Source: Strigamia acuminata (Eukaryota; Arthropoda; Chilopoda; Geophilomorpha; Linotaeniidae). From it: a DNA stretch of 64,000 nucleotides. The notes under the pieces were generated by a model. It worked only from the letters and a program-made list of their open reading frames with translations. It made no database searches and was not told the DNA's origin. Below, one piece after another: positions 39,685 through 50,526 of this stretch (position 1 is the stretch's first letter; each line of letters starts with the position of its first letter). The position numbers and the translations under genes were made by a program. The stretch is taken from the NCBI GenBank assembly GCA_949358305.1, contig OX442322.1:4340001-4404000 (forward strand), written 5' to 3'.

Positions 39685-41970
39685 CGACAAAATTTCTTGT
39701 AAAATAAGTTTCGAACGAAATTTATATCTTTACTAAATGTATTGAATGTTGTTTTGTGATTAAAATCACAAGAACAACGATTGTATTCATTTTAATTTTG
39801 TTTTTCTGAAGAAAAATTAAATATTCGTGTAAAATGATAATTTTACCGCGTGGTCAGGCCTAAAACCTACCACGAAAGTTTGAAAATCTTGCCCGAACTT
39901 GTCACTGTTACGTCCGCCCGGGTAACGTCGTTTCGCCGTCGTCGATCCGAGAAACCACGTGGTTGGGCTTAATACATAAAGTTCGAACATTTCGCGAAGG
40001 AAATTCAAAAGAGAATTCCAGTATTTGCCGGTTGTTTTGATTAAAATAACCAAGTTTTAATTCTGTTTGAGATTTCAAATAAAGAATGTATTTATATTTC
40101 AAGGCCTAATTTTATTTGATTAAATAAAACGACGGAAAAGTTGATTCAATGGAATAAAAGATATTTTATTTCGACAAATTACTCTACATACCTGATTTAC
40201 ATTTTAATTTTCAAATGTGTTAATCTCCTTTTGGTTTTAAGTCTTTAAAACCCAATTCCTTGGATGGAATACTGTTCAAATTTAGCGAAGACTTTTGCTA
40301 CTACGGTTGCCCAGCAACGAGTGTTTTGCCGAGAAGCCACTGAGAACCAAACGTTTCAGTGCGCTTTCATCGGTCTTACCGGAGGATTATAATTAATTTT
40401 CCCGTGGAAATAAGTTTCAATCGAAATTTATTTCTCTCTAAATGTGTTTATTTTGTTCTTGTGATTAAAATCACAAACGAAGGTATTTTCTTTTATCTTT
40501 ATTTGTAATTTTCTGTTCACCGTAAAATGATTATTTTACCACGTGGCGAGGCCTAAAAATCTCACCACGGAATGTTTGAATTCTAATCCGAGCTTATCGT
40601 TGTTTTGTCCGTTCACGGAACGTCTAAATCGTTGCCGTTACGATCGAATGCGTGGTCAGACTTAAACGAGAAAGTTTAATTTTCCCAAAAGAATTCGAGT
40701 TCGAATTTAAAGTAAGTTTCGTACGAAATTTTCTATTTCTGAAGTATTCAATTCTATTCTTGTGATTAAAATAATAAGAACGATTAGTGTATTCACTTTT
40801 ACTTTAATTTTCTGTAGAAAATTTGACATTTGCGTAAAATGATTATTTTACCACGTGGAGAGGCTTAAAAAGTCTACCACGGAAAATTGGAGTTTTTAGT
40901 CCGAACTTGCTAAATGTTTAGTCCGCCCGCGGAACGTCGTATCGCCGTCGTCGATTCGATAACACGCGGTCAGGCTTAAACGAAGATTCAACCCCGAAGG
41001 AATTCGAATTCTAATTCCAAATTTATCGGTTGTTTTTTTAAATAAAATAGCCTAAACCACTAAATTCCGTTTGGAATTTTAAACTAAAGTTAAAAAACTT
41101 ATCAGTATTTTAAACCTAATTTTATTTTGTAAAAATAAAAACAAGACAAGTTGTTAAAGTTGAATGAATAGGTTTATTCGTGTTAAAAGTTTATTTACAA
41201 AATAGACGCATACCTGATTACCTTTACATTTGTATTGGTACGATCAAACCGTGATTTTAAAATGTTAAGTCCAATTTTAAAAGAATGAAAAATCGTTCGA
41301 ATGTCGATTCCGACGAAGCCATCTCGCAGCTGTGTTGCCTAGCAACAAAAGCGCGGAGTTTTACCGGGAAGCCGCCAAGTTTTCCAGGCGTGCTTTCCTA
41401 AATTGTTGCCTAACAATTCAGTCATCGTGAATTCGGTTTATTTGACTAAATAAATCTAGATTTACATAAAAATAAGAGTAATATTTATTTCGGTTTATTA
41501 AAATAAATCGAATGATACGATTAACTGGAAAAATTTCAGTTGAAATTTATCCAATACTTACATTAATCTTGTAATTAACAGTACAAGAAAGAACGTTGCA
41601 TTCTTTTTAATTCTAATTTTCTAAGAGAAAATAGTAAAATTTGCAAATTACAAAATCGAACGGTTTTGGTGCGGAAAAGGAATAAAACTTTATTCTTTAT
41701 TCTCGAAATAAAGGATGGAATTTCCAGGATATTTACAAAGTAAATAAGGAATTTTTCATTACAACTATTTTTTCATTTGAAAAAATGGATTTTACGGTGA
41801 AATGGTAAATTTACCACGTGGTAAGGTGTGAAAATCTTACCACCGGGGGATGAAGATTAAGCTGACTTGGATACGTTCGTGTCCGCCCCCGATTCTTCGA
41901 TGCACCATAATTTCGATCGAACACGTGGAAAAAACGACTTGGCGACCTTCGAAAGAATTCGATTGCAACG
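39685..41970 (+). repeat. Tandem leader repeats of element B
   Basis: Four diverged copies of a module. AAGTTTCGAACGAAATTTAT-like sequence begins near 39705, 40415, 40718 and 41540. Each is followed by GTAAAATGATTATTTTACC, CGTGG, AGGCCTAAAA and a GC-rich CGTCGTCGAT stretch, at about 39833, 40525, 40840 and 41800. Intervening parts carry GTTGCCYAGCAAC palindromes. A has one such module in its leader. Confidence 0.7.
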
Positions 41971-42104
41971 TCAAAAAAACAATCGGTTAGGTATAAATAC
42001 CTAATCTATCTAATTCTTGTTTGAAAGTTTGAATAAACTAGAAAGCATATAATTATTTATGCCTAATAATGTCAGAATATTTAAATAATGTTCGAATCCA
42101 GTTT

Positions 42105-42175
42105 TTCAGAAGATTCTAAAGAATATTCTGAAGAAACGGAGGGGGAGGAAATACAAGAAACCTTGTATAATACAG
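42105..42175 (+). pseudogene. Displaced pol fragment in the B leader
   Basis: About 70 bp (GAATATTCTGAAGAAACGGA, then AAATACAAGAAACCTTGTA) matches the acidic linker of the A pol around 31755-31810. It now lies upstream of gag, evidence of internal rearrangement in B's ancestry. Confidence 0.7.
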
Positions 42176-42708
42176 CAACAGTCGTGAAATATGACTATTT
42201 ACAAAATAATCGATGGAATTACGATCGAAATTCCCATCAAAATCGTTTATAAATAAAATATTTATAAGATATAGTTTAAACTTAGTTAAAACTTAGTTAA
42301 AACTGAAATTTATTATTTGATAAATTCAAATAAAGAACGGAATACAGTTCGAATGTAGCAAAGACTTTTGCTATTACGATTACTTAGCAACGGTGTTTTA
42401 CAGGAAAGCAAGAAAACATGCGATAATTTTGAAAATTTGAAAAATATCCATTTTGATTTTGTGACTACGTCATAATTCTGAAATCTGACAAGATTAAGGT
42501 TCCACGAAAATGGTGGAATCAACCAATCCCAGACGAGATTAAGATCTCGCGAGACTAATGTTTGAAGTTTGACCAATCAGAGAGGTTTACCGAAGTACCC
42601 ATACTTCAATTCGAACCAGTGTAACCATTGCTTCGTTTGCAACCCTCCTGAACGCTTGTGACTTCTTCATTATCTCTTAGACTTCAGAATTTTATTTTCA
42701 GTTTTACG

Positions 42709-43443
42709 ATGACTAGTAACCAACACCCGATGAACACGCGTAGTAAGAATGGAAATCTTCAGGTACCTGGTGGATTTACTATACGAGACCTTCCTTTAAT
42801 TCACGGAGAAGTTGAAAACATTGATAATGTTTGGGTAAAACGTAATGTCGTACACGAAGTTTCGATTGAAACTACGGAACCTTTAGTTGAAAGGGATCCC
42901 AACTTGGATCAAAATAATCCAACTGACGGATCTCATTTGGGTCCAGTAGGACTAAAAGACTGTCAGAATTTCGGTTTGGATTCAAACCAATTTATAACAG
43001 TAGACGAAATGTTGGCGTTTGCCAGCAATAATACCGTAGTCAGTGTGAATGATTCGAATCCGAATCATAATATTCCGATCGGAACTCAACCTGATCCAGC
43101 CGGATCACAGATGTCTGATCCCATTTATCGGTTTCAACGTCGAGTCGCTCGCGGTGATTTACGAACTCCTAAAAAACCAATTAATTGGAAACCTTGTTCG
43201 AATAACAATTCGGAAGAGTCTCAAAAGAGACCAAATATAGAATTGGCAAAAAGTGTTTCATTTGTTAAACGTTCAAAACCCAATTGGGTAACGGCGGAAG
43301 TGTTGAATTCAACACTTGACGCTAAATTTAGTAATTTTGAGAACAAATTACAAAACAGTCTTACGGGTTTCATAACTGAAATTCTTAATAAAATAGACAG
43401 ACTTGAAACAAACGTTTCTAATGTGTCTGAAGCAAAATGCTAG
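42709..43443 (+). CDS. Element B gag, internally deleted, 244 aa
   Basis: The N-terminus (MTSNQHPMNTRSKNGN) and C-terminus (LDAKFSNFENKLQNSLTGF) match the A gag. The Asn/Gly-rich region, most of the capsid domain and the zinc knuckle are missing, so it is about a third of the length of A's. The ATG at 42658 is in frame, but 42709 matches A's start. The frame is open and ends TAGATCCGGGGGA as in A. With the particle-forming core lost it probably cannot assemble alone. Whether the short product is made, or the ORF only keeps RNA signals, is unknown. Confidence 0.82.
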   Translation: MTSNQHPMNTRSKNGNLQVPGGFTIRDLPLIHGEVENIDNVWVKRNVVHEVSIETTEPLVERDPNLDQNNPTDGSHLGPVGLKDCQNFGLDSNQFITVDEMLAFASNNTVVSVNDSNPNHNIPIGTQPDPAGSQMSDPIYRFQRRVARGDLRTPKKPINWKPCSNNNSEESQKRPNIELAKSVSFVKRSKPNWVTAEVLNSTLDAKFSNFENKLQNSLTGFITEILNKIDRLETNVSNVSEAKC

Positions 43444-44278
43444 ATCCGGGGGATAAAAAAATTATCCCACCAAAGTCAAAAGGTTTTAAATAAACCTCGA
43501 TCACCGGAACTTTAAATAAAGCTTGGTTGTTAAAAAGTTAAATCTATTCAATAGAATAAAAAGTTTTTTAATAAAAACTTGTGTGGTATTTTGATAAATA
43601 CTTTAAGCGGTGTAGTGATTAGTAAATCACACCACCGGGGGATAGTATAAATGAAATAAAAAATTCTAGAATTCTAGAAATCATGACAAATAAAAGAATT
43701 TTTATTTTGGAACAAATACATTTTGCACTCGTAGAATGAATTGGTATTGTTTTCTAGAAGAAAATAAAATATGAGTTAGGTTACACGACTAAAAATAAAT
43801 ATTTGTAGTAATTAGACAATAGTCTAGTTATTTGTGTACAAAATCCCGAAGTAAAGTAAAGGTCAAGTCTCAGTCGAGGCTTGGGATATTAAGCAGTGAA
43901 AGAATTATGTTTTGATTTTTATTAAGTCAAAATTGCAGAGTTGTTACAGATCTTAGAATAAATATGATTATATTTAAATTAGATCGGTAGAGTAAGATTT
44001 CAATTGAAATCGAGTGGTTGACGAACATGAATGACGTGTTCTGAAGAATTCATTCTGTTGCTTAGCAACCAGGAGAAGTGTCGTACAGGAAAACCAATTA
44101 GTCAATTGTGTTATGAGTTTCTGAAAGAAATTAGTGTGATTAATTTTGAATAAAATTAATAGAGCACGTATTGAATTGGTTAATTCAATAAACTCTCGGT
44201 GAACATCTTAAGTTAAAAAAGTAACTTTCCAATGACAAATATAGAGTTGGTTAACTCTATGTTTGCCACCGGGGGATG
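43444..44278 (+). other. Residual 3' internal region of B
   Basis: Non-coding. It has the ATCCGGGGGA copy after gag (43444-43453), CACCGGGGGA at 43633-43642, and CACCGGGGGATG at 44267-44278 as the polypurine tract before the LTR. By comparison with A, pol is deleted between the first two and ORF3 between the last two. Confidence 0.7.
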
Positions 44279-45706
44279 TGTGACGGTTATAAAACCGTAT
44301 TTTCCCAGATTTATCGCCAGACGGCGCTATTTGATTAAAAGCGCGCATTTTCGAATGAATTGCGACAATTATAATTAATTGTTATAATGATGTGAATAAA
44401 TATAAGATATTTATTAAACATGATAAAGTATTATTTACTTAAACAATTGATTCTACCGAATCAATATTATATTTTATATTTACTTGTTGAAGGGGACCAA
44501 TCAGACCCTTCTTGACCCAATTCCATATTAGGTCCGAACCCCAGTCTATATTAGGTCCGGACTAGTGATCCACGAATCCGTCGATTCAGGCACCTGATTG
44601 GCTATCGCCAATCTGATTGTTCTCCAGAACTATATAAGCTCTGGTTTTCTACCACCCCCCTGGCTTGCTCTGAATAATGTTTGTATGTATTGTTGGTTAT
44701 CGTTTGATTTCTCTCTTTCTTATCGACACATCAGGCCCCCTCGACTCTCATCCTAATGGATATTGTTGTTGTAGCGTCATTTCGGGAAGACTAACTCCGG
44801 TAAACAAATGGTCCCGTAGCGATTAGCCAGCTGCTCTAAGGAGCAGTAGGATTTCGTACGGTGACATAGTATAATGTTTATATACAGTTGGCCTTGCCAG
44901 ATGAAAGTGGGCCCCTCAACTAACTGGCCCATGGTCGCGGTAAGGATGGTTGTTATGGACAATCATGTGCCGCAATCTCTCAGGTCCCAGTCTTTCTATG
45001 GCTGGCCCTTCCGTACGTTAAAGGTCGGTGAAGGGCTAATATAATGTAGTTGCTCCGGGTTGGTAGCCCGTGAACGGTATACAAAATACCGTGCTAAACA
45101 AACTACTTGGATACTGGTAAATCCACTAAATGGTATATCCATTAATTAATTACCCGGCGCCTGATCAAGAGATCTCGACGTCGTAAGGCATGCTGGCGGA
45201 TGGAGGTGTCAAAACCTCCCGCGATGGTCCCCTCGACTATCGTGACTGTCCCCGCCCATAAAAATAATATCTAACTTTTATTTGTTGCATTTTTATAGTT
45301 CTAGTTATATTCGAAGTCTGAATCATTCGATTGAATGATCAGCAAATTTAGATCTCGGCGAATGCGAAGGATTCTTCGCATTCAAAGTCGTTCGTGCTGC
45401 GGAGCCGAATACGTCTCCGTAGCGTTATTTGTGACGATGCCGCAAAGTCAGCCGTACCCTTCGAGCATCGCCCGGATCCTCAACCAGTGTAGCCGCCCGT
45501 TTACACGTAACCAGAACCCCGAACCATTTGTATTCGTAGAAACAAGCAGGTAAAATCGTAAGTACGTATTATTTGGTCATTTATTCATTTAGCGCACATT
45601 TCGTAGCTTATCTCGGTTAGGTTGTTGTTAGTCTTAACAACGTCTTGTTCCGACCGATTTATCTTGTTAAATGGCTAATAAATCAGCCAAAAGTAGAATC
45701 GTCACA
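44279..45706 (+). repeat. 3' LTR of element B
   Basis: 1428 bp, no difference seen from 37979-39406. Followed by CATC. Confidence 0.95.
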
Positions 45707-46417
45707 CATCCTGCAGCGGACTGTGGCCAGTTAGCTGAGGGACCTACTTTCATTTAGCAAGGTCGTACTGTATACGACCGTTATATTAAGCCACCGTACG
45801 AAGTCCTACTGTCCCGTAGAACAGCTGGCTAACGTTACGGGGCCATTTCATGCGGATGCATGTCTATTACCGGAGTTAGCCTTCCCGAAATAGCCCTACA
45901 ACAGCAATAACAAAATAGTAATGAATACTAACTGTGGAGAGCTGAGGTGGCCTGATGTGTCGATAGAGAATAATGAAATCAAACGATAACAATTCAACTA
46001 CAGACAATATACAAGTTCAGTTATCAAGCCAAGCACTGGAAGTGAGAAAACTGAAGCTTATATAGTTCTGTAGAACTACTAGATTGGCGACAGCCAATCA
46101 GCGTACGAATCGGTGGATTCGTGGGTCACTAGTCCGGACCTAATATATGACTATGTCCAGATGGGCCCAGTTGGGGTCCGGAAAGGTCCGATTGGTTCCC
46201 TTTGACAGGTAAGTAATGTGGATATTGATTCGATAGAATCAACACCATCAAGTAATTAATACTTAATTCATATTGAATAAAATAGTTATATTTTATTCAC
46301 CGTGTTTAAATAATTATTTATCACACTTTTTAGTTTTAACCAGTTTGAAATACGCGCGTTGGTTAAACAGCGCCATCTATGGTGAACATTGATAACTATC
46401 GATTTGTAATCATCACA

Positions 46418-48082
46418 TGTTTTAACCCCATTGGTAGAATTATTCCCATTCTCTGTTTTGTTCTGCACAATTGAACCTGCCTGCTTGGCATTGGCAGTCT
46501 TTGCCTTGATTTTATTCGAAACATTCGCTTGCGCATTGTCCGTAATGTTCGCAGGCGCGTTATTCGCAACACTCGCTTGCCCCTTAATCGCTGGTGCAGG
46601 TTTCCCGGACTCACTCGAATTTTGGGTTAATGCGTCCTTAAAACTAGGGTATGTTAGTATTGAATTTACAACTTCATCGCCCTTTATAAGCGGACTAGAA
46701 GACACTGTCGCAGCCTGTTGCGCAGGTAATGCGGCAGTGTTCACAGGAGAAATACGACAATTGACCTTATACATCCGATCACTCGTGCGTTCCGCAGTGA
46801 TGGAAGGGTTATCAATTCTGTCGTCATAAATAAACATTTTGTCATTTTTCACCATGGTCGTTGCCCCAGCTTCATCCGTGCGACCCAACGAAATCAAGTT
46901 TTTCCTAAAGTTGGGTGCATAGAATACATTTTGCAATGTAAGTGCACGGGTGCGAGTTCCGTAAACTGATGTCAATGTTATATTTCCTATTCCCTCGATT
47001 CTTGACTTTCCTTCTACCTGTTGCACATGGCCAGTTAATGGCTTGAAGTCGGAGAACCAGTCCTTGTTGAAGGAGAAATGGTCTGTCGCCCCTGTGTCGA
47101 CGTACCATTGCGAATCATAATTCGCGTGAGATACGAGGGAAACCGGCACAGGGGGTTGCTGTTGAAGCCAGACCGCCGCAGAGTAATAAGAGACTGGAGA
47201 GTCGCTGAATATGTCAGCCTGGGTGACAGTGGCCTTTTGTTGGCCTCTTCCACATCCCTTGCCCCGTGGATTGCCTCTAAATTGTCCAGTTTGGTTTCCC
47301 TTTGCTTGGAATTGCTGTTTTGGCAGAGTAGGGCATTCACGGGCGAAGTGGCCCGTCCCACCGCAAGTAAAACAGATGCGTGGGCCGCCGGGTTCATTTC
47401 CACCACGTCCACGTTGTCTTCCGCCTTGGTTAAAGAAAGCGCCAGTGCTCTCCAATGGCGTCTTGGAAGGCACGCCAAATTCGTCGATTGTCACGTGTAA
47501 GCGGTTATATTCGCCTACCAGGCGTTCTTTGACCGCTGCCGCTGTGAACTCTGCGTCACCCCAATGGTAAACCGTCTGCTTGACCGGTTCATATTGGGGT
47601 GGCAGCAGGTCGAGGTATTGAAAGGCGTGAAACTCGTCCGTAATTTTAATCTTGACGTCGGCAAGTTGCACGACCTTTCGGTCAACTCGTGCGGTGAAAA
47701 CGAACATTTCTTCGTTTTCATGCAACCGCATGTCCAAAAATTCCCTACGAAGGCGGGCTTTCCGTGCCCGGGTGGTGGGTTGGTAGGCAGCTTTCAGTGC
47801 CTCCCATACCTCCTTTGCAGTGGCGTGGGCGACAGCCACGACCTGTTGGGCCTTGCCGCAAGCCAAACAAATGGTGGAGCGAGCCCTCTCTTCGCCTTTC
47901 TCAAAATCTCTTGTCTCTCGAAACAGTGATCTGACCGGCGGCTCTTTCGTCTTGCCGGTCACATGGCCCCACACTCCGTACGATTAGAGAAGGAGCTGTA
48001 CTTGGACGCTCCAAGTCGGATAGTTGGTTCTGTCCAACTTTTTCACGTCCTTATAATCATCATGGCGGTCGTAGGACGCCAT
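46418..48082 (-). pseudogene. Copia C3 gag and protease (first part)
   Basis: Start ATG at 48082 (MASYDRHDDYKDVKKLDRTN) leads into a copia gag, but a TAA at 47984-47986 interrupts after VQVQLLL; the frame then continues with WGHVTGKTKE. Then the gag helical domain, CFTCGGTGHFAREC (CCHC) near 47370, and the protease WYVDTGATDHFSF near 47080. A's insertion at 46418 cuts the ORF just before the pre-integrase domain, which resumes at 24880. Confidence 0.9.
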
Positions 48083-48237
48083 TTCGGGAAAATTTGCGAC
48101 GAAATCCAGTGAAAAAACGAGGCACAAATCACACAAATCACGTAAAAATTTGTCGCACGGATGCAGAATTCCCCCAAAAGTGAAGGCGAATTATGCAAAA
48201 CTTCCTGGGGGTCAATCCTTTTAAGAAGGAGAAAAAC

Positions 48238-48322
48238 TTCAACTGGGTACTCTACCAGCTTCTGATCGAGTCACCTAGTGCCTGCGGGACGGCTGGCTTG
48301 CCACGAGACAGCCCCAGTTGAA
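48238..48322 (-). other. Leader stem-loop of C3
   Basis: TTCAACTGGG (48238-48247) pairs with CCCAGTTGAA (48313-48322). In the sense direction the loop holds a GC-rich segment with CTAGGTGACTC. It lies 156 nt upstream of the gag ATG, like the one in C4. Confidence 0.5.
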
Positions 48323-48884
48323 AATGAGACCCTGCGTGCCCGAATGGACGAAGAGCAGGAAATATGCTATAGGCCCAATACAAAAACTTAAATCTTAAAG
48401 AAAAATACACTTTATGATGTGAATACGGCCAATTACGGGATCCGTGCGCCGTAATTGGTTCCCACGCTGTGGTGAACGTTGGTCTAACGCCGTCGGTGCA
48501 CGGAAATGGGCTGACGTGCTTCCACCCGCACACTTCCGTGCTAAAGTGGGGAAAAATCGATCTGAATCAACGTTGCGCTCGTCGCGCCTTCGTGAAACGA
48601 ACTTCGGGGTTCGAAACACGGAAATCAATGCCTGCACACACGCTTATCGTGTGCAGGGCTTCTCGATGGTCGCAGACTTCTCTGCGCGTAGTAAAAATCG
48701 CCGTTCGCGACAAAAAATCCCAAAGAAAAAAGGCCGCCGTTGCGAAAATCTTCAGTGACGAGGTCCAAAAGTGCTTATTTCGCACTGAAAACGAGAAATA
48801 AATGTTCCTACCGTTCAAAGTAATCCAGTAGTGTGTCTAGTTGGGCACACAACACTGTAGAAAATTCCTACGAAGCGCCGGAAT

Positions 48885-49769
48885 TGTTGGGAATTGCGTA
48901 AATGTCCCACATTAAACTCATGTTGAAATTACACGGCAATCGTGTTTTATAAGTGTGAATTCGTGATATTGTGTTATTGAGCCGAAATGTTAATGGCATT
49001 TTATTATATATATAATGTAATTTGTGTGTAACAATGATCTAGTGTATGAAAAAGAATATTGTTGTAATAATATATTGATTGTCGGTGTATTTGACATAAT
49101 ATCTATGTGAATTGTTGTTTGTGTGTAACGTGAGGGCGCTGCGCGTAATTTGCTAGCGTACTTGCATTGCACTAGTGGATATTGATGATGTCACAGTGAT
49201 GACATCATCGAATGTTGTGATTATTTCTTTGTGTAATAATTGGCGAATTAAGTGTATGATTTGTTCTATGTAAATACGTTATATGACATCATGTGAATAA
49301 AACTTCACTCTGGTTTATGATTTTCAAGAGACTACATGGTGTCTTTCTTTACAATTTTCACTTAATTACATATTCATCAAGATAGGCTTATTCTTATGAA
49401 CTTCACCTACTTTTAGAACCAGTGAATAGTGTGTTTTCAACATCACTTAACCCCAACTACATTCATTTGGACAGTTTTGTGAAAACAACACAACAGGACA
49501 GAATAACATCTGGGATTATGTGTGATAATAAGATTATTATCACACGTGAGTACTTTATTTAATTGTTATCGTTACATTTTTCGTTTAATTTGTCGAGATA
49601 CGTCGCACGTTGCGAACTTTTATGAACGTCACGTCGGGTATACGCAGCATCGTTGGACAGCCGAACCGCGCACGCTGCCCAACATTCTCCACGGATAGGA
49701 CACGCGCATCAAACGTTTATATCGAGGTTTCCACTGCGTATTTTGTTGAATTTAATGCGTATTCCTACA
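48885..49769 (+). repeat. Solo LTR E, copia-type
   Basis: 885 bp from TGTTGGGAATTGCG to GCGTATTCCTACA, flanked by GGAAT at 48880-48884 and 49770-49774. Start and end resemble the C1/C4 LTRs (TGTTGG, CCTACA). AATAAA near 49298. No internal domain, so it is the product of LTR-LTR recombination. It lies in the C3 leader. Confidence 0.68.
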
Positions 49770-50046
49770 GGAATTTGCACGCACTTGCAGAAATCTCGAA
49801 ACACGATAAATCCGATCGTCGCTTTTTCCCATGACGTCGGGACGTTGACAACAAGTATTTTCCGTGCTGGAAACGTTCACAAAAACACTCGAACCTCGTT
49901 GTAAACTCCGCACACGAATCCACAATGATTTCCGCACCAAAAACTTGTTTTTACGACGAGCTGGGCGGGCGCGCACTCGGCGACTTCTCGTAGTCGCAAA
50001 ATGGTCGTTTCTTCTCCAAAAACGTCGTTGCCAGACCATTTTTACC

Positions 50047-50057
50047 CTCTGCTACCA
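50047..50057 (-). other. C3 primer-binding site, tRNA-iMet 3' end
   Basis: TGGTAGCAGAG on the minus strand, three bases from the 5' LTR. Complementary to the 3' end of initiator tRNA-Met and the same as in C4. Confidence 0.72.
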
Positions 50058-50060
50058 CTT

Positions 50061-50526
50061 TGAAGAGTTGCGATGGCCTGTGCGCTGTCTAAATAACTCA
50101 AAACATCGTTTTCGGCTTGGCGGATAAATCGGACACGCGTCCGCCATTTTCTTTTATTACAAAAGTAATGTCTAACATAAAACCCGGTTCGAGGCTAATT
50201 GCCCTCGATTTGAAACATAATGAAATGATAGAACAAATCAAAGCTTTGAAGCATTGATTCATTCTTTACAGAATGACGGAAGTAATTAATAGATCAAACA
50301 GAACAGAATAAACAATAACTGCTCTTTTGAGCAGGCGACAAAGGGAGAAGCGCCATTGTAAATAAACGATCGGTCGCAGCAACGTAACACTTATTATATA
50401 AAAACAAGATTGACCGATCTCATACACGGATCAGTAAACAACGGCGCATCAAATGCACTAAGCCAGAAAGGTGCATTTAAGAACACACGCGCATGGAAAG
50501 GCAAACAGCAAAACGCCAACCCAACA
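50061..50526 (-). repeat. 5' LTR of C3
   Basis: 466-bp partner of 21188-21653. Followed by GTTAA at 50527-50531, after which the C4 gag continues. Confidence 0.93.

Larger units (their letters stand above)
37979..45706 (+). mobile_element. Element B: gag-only relative of A with identical LTRs
   Basis: Plus-strand element of 7728 bp with two 1428-bp LTRs that look identical base for base (offset exactly 6300), a target duplication CATC, the tRNA-Gln primer site and the A-type polypurine tract. Internally it has a 3.3-kb repeat-rich leader, a scrap of pol, a gag shortened in the middle, and short spacers where pol and ORF3 would be. It must use proteins from a relative such as A. The identical LTRs mean very recent insertion, so it was mobilised in trans. 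Confidence 0.93.
24881..46417 (-). mobile_element. Gypsy-type element A with three ORFs and 1750-bp LTRs
   Basis: Minus-strand element: LTR 24881-26630, third ORF, pol, gag, primer site, then an LTR from 36936 that is split by B and ends at 46417. The target duplication TGTT lies at 24877-24880 and 46418-46421. The LTRs differ at about nine sites (0.5%). The order gag-pol-ORF3 resembles errantivirus layout, but ORF3 is not env-like. It belongs to the same family as B: same primer site, polypurine tract and gag termini. Confidence 0.93.
36936..46417 (-). repeat. 5' LTR of element A, split by B
   Basis: 36936-37978 and 45711-46417 together give 1750 bp, the same length as the left LTR. B is inserted at CATC (37975-37978 and 45707-45710). 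The uninterrupted sequence is seen in the left LTR at about 25909-25925. Confidence 0.93.
21188..50526 (-). mobile_element. Copia element C3, interrupted by A and by solo LTR E
   Basis: Minus-strand copia element with 466-bp LTRs (21188-21653 and 50061-50526) bounded by TGAAGAG and CCCAACA, with target duplication GTTAA at 21183-21187 and 50527-50531. The LTRs differ at about 8 positions (1.7%). Gypsy element A (24881-46417) is inserted at the protease/pre-integrase junction, and solo LTR E in the leader. Several stops and a frameshift make it inactive. Confidence 0.93.

Noticed and set aside
40261-41460. Leader repeats of B as a CRISPR or satellite array
   Set aside because: Units are long, diverged and irregularly spaced, and they lie inside a retroelement leader of a eukaryote.
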